A DNA stretch of 64,000 nt from Gonium pectorale (lineage: Eukaryota > Chlorophyta > Chlorophyceae > Chlamydomonadales > Volvocaceae). Both the position numbers and the translations under genes were made by a program. Location: NCBI GenBank assembly GCA_001584585.1, contig LSYV01000002.1, positions 5,593,547 to 5,657,546 on the forward strand. Direction: 5' to 3'. Positions within the stretch are counted from its first letter, which is position 1. The number at the start of each line of letters is the position of its first letter. This document shows, piece after piece, positions 58,091 through 64,000 of this stretch. Under the pieces are notes generated by a model. The model ran no database searches, was not told the DNA's origin, and worked only from the letters and a program-made list of their open reading frames with translations.

Positions 58091-61000
58091 ATGGCGCAGC
58101 AACAGAACCCAAGAAGTCTGATTAATCAGTTTTATCAGCGCGTCAAGGCTGACCCGCCGCGCTATGAGTGCGAGGCATCGCCCGTGGAGGGGCAGATGAC
58201 CCGCTTCATTTGCACGCTGACGCTGCCGGCGGTGTCGGTCGAGGGAGAATCACTTTCCGAGCAGGTCTTCCAGGAGGAGGGGCGCAGCAAGAAGGCCGCA
58301 CAGGTGTGTGGGTCGGTGGGTGGGCCGCACGGGTCAGCACGGGTCGGAATCGGGTGCATGTGCCCGCAGATAGTTCTGTAGCGTTCGGACCGCAGGCAAG
58401 GCAGCTACAAGAGTTGCGGTCCCGTAGGCCCTGCTTGTTGAGCGGCGACCCGCTTTGGGGGCAGGACAGCCTTTAACGGACACTACCTGGTGTCCTCTAC
58501 TAGTTGACCGCGTACCAGCGCCGGCCCAAATGGCGGAACCGCACCCATCTGGCTCCTGTGCCGCCATCGCGGTGGCTGCGTCCTCCGACCCCCGCCATGT
58601 TGCTCCCCGCGTGCGGCGGCGGCGGCGCCGCCGCCGCCCGCAGGATGCCGCAGCCGCCCTGGCGTTTCGCTTCCTGTCGGAGCAGCAACTGTACGGCGCC
58701 AGCAAGCCGTACGAGGAGTCGCTGCTGCGCACGCTGGCCACCAAGGTGCTCAGCCCGCAGGTGCGGCGGCCGTTGGGCCGTTGGGCCGTTGGGCCGCTGG
58801 GCCGCTGGGCCGTTGGGTGCGGAGGGTGTGGGCCGCGGCCGTGGGCTGCCGCAGTGCGGGAATCGCGGTGTACGGCTTCCCCGTGGCGGTGGCGGTGGCG
58901 GTTTTCGTGTCGGTGCAGCGTCTGTGGCATGCGGGGCTGCACGCGCGGGGGCCTCCGTGGTTGGCCAGCTGCTGCGCTGTAGACAGCTGCCGCTGCTGCA
59001 CGGCTCTGTTCGCCCCGGCTGCGAAGGCTGCCCTATGCAGCCAGCCTTGTTCTACCCCAACTGCGGTGTACATTGCCGCCGCCGCCGCCTGCAGGGTCTG
59101 CTCCGCGACCCCGAGATCCACGGTGCCGCCGCTGCCGCCATGGCCCACCACGAGGGCTGGCTGCCGCTGGCGGCCCTGGCGCACAGCCGCATCCTGCGCG
59201 GCTGGGCCAAGGAGTACGGCGCCGGTTTCGGAGCTGACCTGGCGGCCGACCCGGCGGCGCTGGTGGACGTGGTGCGGCGGGAGCTGACGGCGCAGGCGGC
59301 GGCGGGGGTGGCGCCCGCCGACGCGGCGGTGGAGGCGGCGGAGGGCGCCATCGCGGCGGCGGAGGCGGAGGGGCGGGCGCAGGTGGGTCGAAGCGCACAG
59401 TGCTGCGACCCGCATGCGCGGGCTTCTGGGCTCCTGGTGGGCTCCATTCCGGTGTGGGCTGCGACCCGGAACGGATGCGGTTGGCTTAACAGATGCCAAA
59501 CGGTGCTTGTGACTGCCGCTGCAGGACGCGGCCGCGGTGGACTCCAAGGCCGCGGCGGCTGCGGCCACTGCGGCCGCCACCGCAGCGCTGGGCCTGGCGC
59601 TGGGCCCCAGCGGGCTGTGCGTGCGCCTGCCGGCCGACGCCGCGGAGATGGCCCCTCCCTCCGTGCTGGCGGAGCAGCAGGAGCCCGAGGTGGCGGCAGC
59701 GGGCGGCCTGGCCACGTTGGTAGTCGTACCCGCGGACGCCAGGTGAGAGAAGCGGGCGGCCACGGCCGCGGTTCCGTGTTGCTGCAACTGGATCGCTGGT
59801 TGTTACGTGTGCTACACAACGTAAACAATCGCCTGCGGACGCCACCACTGCAATCGCTCTTCGCACGCCCCCGCGCGGGGGGGGGGCGCGGGGGGATGGG
59901 GGCGCGCGAGAGCCGACGCAGTGCGTGGCTTTGGGCGGGCGGGGGTTGCGCCGCTGCGGCAGCCGCTCCACCGCTAATCACGTGTCAGGCGCCCTTGCGT
60001 GCTCGGCCATGTCAAAGCCGATGATCCCTTCCCCGGGGCCCCCTGGTTCACATCGTACGCCACCCCCACCCACCCACCCACACACGCCCCCCGCGCCCGC
60101 AGCCTGCCGCTCCGAGAGGAGACGCTGCCTGCGCGCGGCTCGCTGCTGGACGCGGTGGCGGCGCTGCTGGCCTGCCCCTCGCCGCACCACGTGCTGCAGT
60201 GGGGCAGGGTGGGCCACAAGGCAACTTGCGCGGCCGACCCGCGGGTCGCGGTGGAGGGCGTGGCGGCCGCTGCGGCTCACGGTGCGTGCTGCCGCGGCGC
60301 GAGCGTGGAGGTTGAGGCGGGGGAGCGAGAGCATTCTCAGGAGGCGCGGGGCCGGGGGGGAAGAGGGGGTACCGGAACCACTATGTACCACCACGTGTGT
60401 GTCCAGGTGCCAGGTCGGGCTGTCGGAGGGGCGGCCGGGTGTGTTAGATACCCTGCGACTGCATGCAGTCACTTGCAACGGAGGCTAGTCCGCTCTGCAG
60501 CACCCCACCCCCCGGGGTGCGCTTCGCACCCATCGCATCCCACCGACCCATGTGCCGGGTCCTGGTCCGATGTCCTCACGCTGGCCTCCCTCCCCTCCAC
60601 GCCTCCCAGTTGCATGGGCAGAGGCAGACACAGCGCTCGGCTCCCCACGGCCGACGGCCGAACCTGTGGGGGGTGCTGCGCCCGGAGCCGCGCCGCCCGC
60701 CATGGAACCCGACCCCAGCGCCCGGGCGGCGCTGGCGCGCGGCGAGTCAGCCACCTTCCCCGCGCCCGGCCCGGTGGCCATGCCCCCGCCCACGCCCTCC
60801 GTCTCGGCCGCGTCTCAGCAGTCCGAGTCGCTCATGCCGCCCCCCGCTGCCGCCAACGCCGCCTGTGTACCCTGGCGGGGTGAGGCTGCGGAGCCGGCCG
60901 GCGAAGCCGCCAGCGGGAGTGCCGGCGATGGCGCCGCCGCTGGCGGTAGCGGCGGCGGCGGCGTCAGCAGTGGCGGCGCGCCCGCCCGTCCGCCCGCCTC

Positions 61001-64000
61001 CCTGGGTGCCTACCGGGCCGACTCCACCCTGACGCTGGCGGTGCATCGGGGCCCGGCGGCCATGGACTGGGAGGGGGACGGACAGAACGAGGGTGCGTCG
61101 GGCGCCTGGGGTGGGGTGGGGTGGGGGGCCGGGTGGGAGGTACTTCACAGATGCCCGGGGTGGGGACGCGCCTGGGGTTGGGGGTGGGCATCGCATCGCA
61201 TGGCATGTGCAGGGTGTGGGTCGCCGAGCACACCGGTGACCCACCTGGCTGGGGTGGAAGGCCTTGCCGCGTGCTGCCGCCCAGCTGCCATGTCCATGCC
61301 CTTTGCCGTTCGCGCCCACCCGCCCGAGAAGCCGGAGAGGTCCGGAGTGCCGTCCGCCCATTCGGTCCCGTCCACCGGCTCAAGCCCAGGCCCTGCCCTG
61401 CCCCTAACCCGCTCCGCCCCCCCCCCCTCACTTCCTCGCTCGGTCCCCCTGTCCCCCATGGCTCTCGCAGTCCGTGGCCCCGAGCACCCCGCCCCCCGCC
61501 CGACCGAGCACACCAAGCACAAGGCCCACCCTCACCCCCACCGTCAGGCGCGCACCCAGGGCCACAGCGCGGGGTCCAGCGGCGCGATGAGCCCTCCCGG
61601 TCCCGGCCCCGCCACACTCCGGCCTCTCGCGCTCCGGCCGCCGCATCAGGGCCCGGGCGGTGGCGCGCCCGGCGGCAACAACAACAGCGCCCCCTCCTCC
61701 GGCGCCGCCAGCCCGCGTGCGAACCACCCCTCGCAGCACCCCTCCCTAATCACCCTGCTCGAGCCCTCCCTCTACTCCAAGCTCCTCCTGCCCCCACTGC
61801 CGCCGCCCGGCGCCGCCGACGCGTCTCCGCCGCCTCCGCTGTCCGCTTCCGCTGCCTCCGGCGCCGGCGGCCTGCCGTACGCCGACGCGCTCGCGGGCGA
61901 GCCATTGAACGTACGTGCCACGTGGCTGGCTGGGCGGCCGTTGTACGGCGACGCCGTGGCGACCACGTGCCGCCAGAGCCCAACCCCACACATCCGCAAG
62001 GGCCACCACGTCATGAAGTGGCGCCGCTACGGCCCCGCCGACTTCTGGCGCACCGCCACCGCCGCCACGCCCGCCGCCGCCGCCACGCGGGCGCTGCACG
62101 CGCACGTGCTGCTGAGGGGGCTGCCGGCGGAGTACAGGTGCGGGCGCCGCGGGGCGCGTTGGCGACGGATGCCTTGCCCCTTGCCCCGCTGAGTCACCCT
62201 CCCGCCGCCTGCCCTGGGGCCGCCTACCCCTTGCTCCCGTTTCCCTCACCGCGTACCCACACACGCCCGCGTTCCTCCCCTGGTGTGGCCGGGAACGGCC
62301 TGGGAGTCATGCACCCCAAGCCTATTTAGTTAGGGCGCTTTGCAGCCCTCACTTTATCCCCCGGTGTGGGCGCACCGCGTCGCAGGGGTCCCGCCAGCTG
62401 GCAGGGCCCCTCCCCGCGCCAGCTGCTGGACGCCTACGCGGCCGCCCACGCCGCCGCCGCCCCGCCCCACCTGGAGCTGCGCGTGCCGGACGTGGACCTT
62501 CCCGGGGAGGGCACTGCCGAGCTGTCCGGGACAAACTTCCTGGGCATGCCGTACAGCGTCACCGCGGGTGAGAGGGTGGGGCGGGGCTGAGCGGGGCGGG
62601 GCGGGGCGGGGCGGCCTCGCCCTCCATGGCCTCCAGGAGCAGCTTCCGCGGGACCTGTCTCTCGCCTCCGCTCCCTCTAGCTCTGGCCCCCTCTCCCCAG
62701 CCCCTTGCCCTTGCGATCCCCTTCCCTCCCCTCCCCTTCAGGACCCGGTTCGCTGGAGGTGGCCGCCCAGCAGGCGGCCCTGGCTGCGCTGTGGGCGCTG
62801 CAGGACCTGGACGCGCGGGCGCTGGCGGGCGGCCGCGCGTTCGAGGGCCGGCCGGCAGAGGCGGGGGCGGTGGCAGCGATGGAGGGGGTGGAGGCAGGCG
62901 CCGACGTTCCGGCGGAGGTGATGGCAGCGGAGGCGGGCGAGGTGGCGGAGGCGGACGTGGAGGTGGTGACGCCGGGCCTGGCGCACGCGCGGCAGCCGCA
63001 GGACGGCGCCACCGCCAAGGCGGGTGTCCGGGTTGCGGGGTGTGGTGGGGCTTGGCGGTGGACTGGTGCACTGTGCAGGACTGCTTCAAGACTGGGGTTA
63101 ATGGAGAAGGCGATACTCAGGACGCCGGCGGGAAGAAAATTGCGGGGTGACATTATGATGTACGATGGCGGGTCTTAAGTTTGAACCCGCTGGCCGCTCC
63201 GCCCAGGACGTGATCTGCCCACCCACAACTACCCCCGCTCGTGCCCGCAGATTTCCTACACCATCTACCTGTCAGCCGCGGCCCCCAGTCCGGACGCCAT
63301 GGACGCAGCAGACAGCACCGGCCCCGGCCCCGCCCGCTCCGGCCCCCTTCCCGCCGCTGAGTCCGTCACCGACTCGTTTAGCGCCGTTATGCAGCCCCCG
63401 CCGCCGCCAGCCTGGGCCAACGCCGCGCAGCTCGTCGCCGCCGCCGGCAGCAACAGCAACAGCATCATCAACAGCAACCCGGCGGGTGTGGCCGGCGAGG
63501 CGGCGGGCGGCTGCGGAGTGGGGTTCGCCGGCCTGCCGGTTCTGGAGCGCCACACCGGTCTGACGCTGGGCGTGGGCTCTGCGGGTGCGGGCGCCGTCCC
63601 GCGGGTCGTGGATGCGGCGCTGCGGCGGCTGCGGGTGGGCGGCGTGGCGCGGTGCAGGTGAGCAGCCGGGCGGCCCGTCTGCCCCCTGCGTGCGGCCTCC
63701 CCTGCTCCCCTGCTCCCCATCTGCGACTGACGCTTGTGTTCCCTCTCTCATCGCCATGTCACTTCTAGCTCATACTTCTTGCGCTGAGGACGGATCTCCC
63801 CACTTTGATGGCACCACCCGTCCGGTCCGCTCCTCCCTTCTCCCCTCCACATCCTTCCACACCCGTCGCCCGCACCGTCCCCCTCCGCCAAGCCTACCTG
63901 TGGTCCTGGAGGGCCCCGACCCGCTGCGCGTGGGCTTCCCCTCCCTGTCCGCCGTGGCGGAGTTGCGGCTGCTGCACGCCACGCTGCCCGAGCTGGAGGG
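58091..64000 (+). CDS. HEN1: HEN1-type small-RNA 2'-O-methyltransferase, 3'-partial (N-terminal region)
   Basis: HEN1 methylates the 3'-terminal ribose of miRNA/siRNA duplexes in plants and green algae and protects them from uridylation and decay. Exons: 58091-58303, 58644-58760, 59095-59382, 59525-59742, 60103-60281, 60610-61092, 61471-62137, 62385-62567, 62742-about 63020, 63251-63657 and 63893 to the edge. Plant-type landmarks: N-terminal dsRBD (NPRSLINQFYQRV, then RFICTLTLPAV and DAAAALAFRFL); LLREETLPARGSLLDAV-like La-type region; WQGPSPRQLLDAYAAAH, matching plant NWRGPLPREIL; a second dsRBD-like block (HLELRVPDV, LEVAAQQAALAALWALQDLD); and ISYTIYLSAA, matching plant SICYSLSLA. The catalytic methyltransferase domain with its metal-binding EHxxH would lie beyond the window. 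Long Ala/Gly/Pro-rich insertions inflate the protein. ATG 58091 is favoured, but an in-frame ATG at 57977 would add 38 Arg-rich residues. Confidence 0.83.
58771..58817. repeat. 8-bp tandem repeat, about 6 copies
   Basis: CGTTGGGC repeated head to tail with two copies as CGCTGGGC, starting 10 bases after the donor of HEN1 intron 2. Confidence 0.95.

Noticed and set aside
58750..59787. Minus-strand open frame (345 codons) opposite HEN1 exons
   Set aside because: Antisense shadow spanning HEN1 introns and exons; no recognisable motif.
1..64000. A defence island, biosynthetic cluster or other novel multi-gene system
   Set aside because: The genes are unrelated eukaryotic housekeeping or regulatory genes with their own promoters on both strands; nothing indicates a joint system.

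Overview
The window is nuclear DNA of a green alga, most probably a volvocine or other chlamydomonadalean species. The evidence is very high G+C, genes broken into many short exons by 100-400 nt introns, alanine/glycine/proline/glutamine-rich insertions inside conserved proteins, homopolymeric G/C runs in introns, and TGTAA (the usual volvocine poly(A) signal) downstream of several stop codons. Proteins match plant and animal families. No prokaryotic operon, organellar gene, rRNA, convincing tRNA, CRISPR array or intact transposon was seen. Exon boundaries were set by hand from reading frame, GT/GC-AG sites and family conservation, so most carry a few bases of uncertainty.

Layout from left to right. 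1-12765 (+): 3' part of a giant USP9X/fat-facets-type ubiquitin hydrolase. 13941-17166 (-): a peroxisomal short-chain dehydrogenase (DHRS4/IBR1 type) ending in SRL. 18655-20327 (+): a small SDS22-like leucine-rich-repeat protein. 21133-23970 (-): a protein whose LON substrate-binding fold is split by a long low-complexity insertion. 25232-27277 and 27658-30658 (-): a tandem pair of thymidylate kinases. 31798-32634 (+): an intronless delta3,delta2-enoyl-CoA isomerase ending in AKL. 33751-42282 (-): a large PhoD-like metallophosphatase with disordered tails, containing a 20-N assembly gap. 43338-46288 (+): an organelle-targeted helical-repeat protein, probably of the HPR/OPR kind. 48722-49540 (+): the Ran GTPase. 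51240-53245 (-): a C5orf34-family protein. 53662-56901 (+): a UBA-UAS-UIM-UBX adaptor of CDC48 (UBXN7/PUX type). 58091-64000 (+): the N-terminal two thirds of HEN1, the small-RNA 2'-O-methyltransferase, cut by the window edge.

The genes do not form one pathway, but some themes recur. Two encode ubiquitin-system proteins (USP9X-like, UBXN7-like). Two encode probable peroxisomal lipid enzymes with C-terminal PTS1 tripeptides. Two are paralogous dTMP kinases, one with an organelle-type N-terminal extension. HEN1 belongs to the small-RNA pathway. I found no new multi-gene system. The observations most worth a second look are several well-supported GC-AG introns in unrelated genes, a gene-conversion-like identity tract between the dTMP kinases, an algal C5orf34 protein, the split LON domain, loss of zinc-ribbon cysteines in the deubiquitinase, and assembly errors around the gap in the phosphatase gene.
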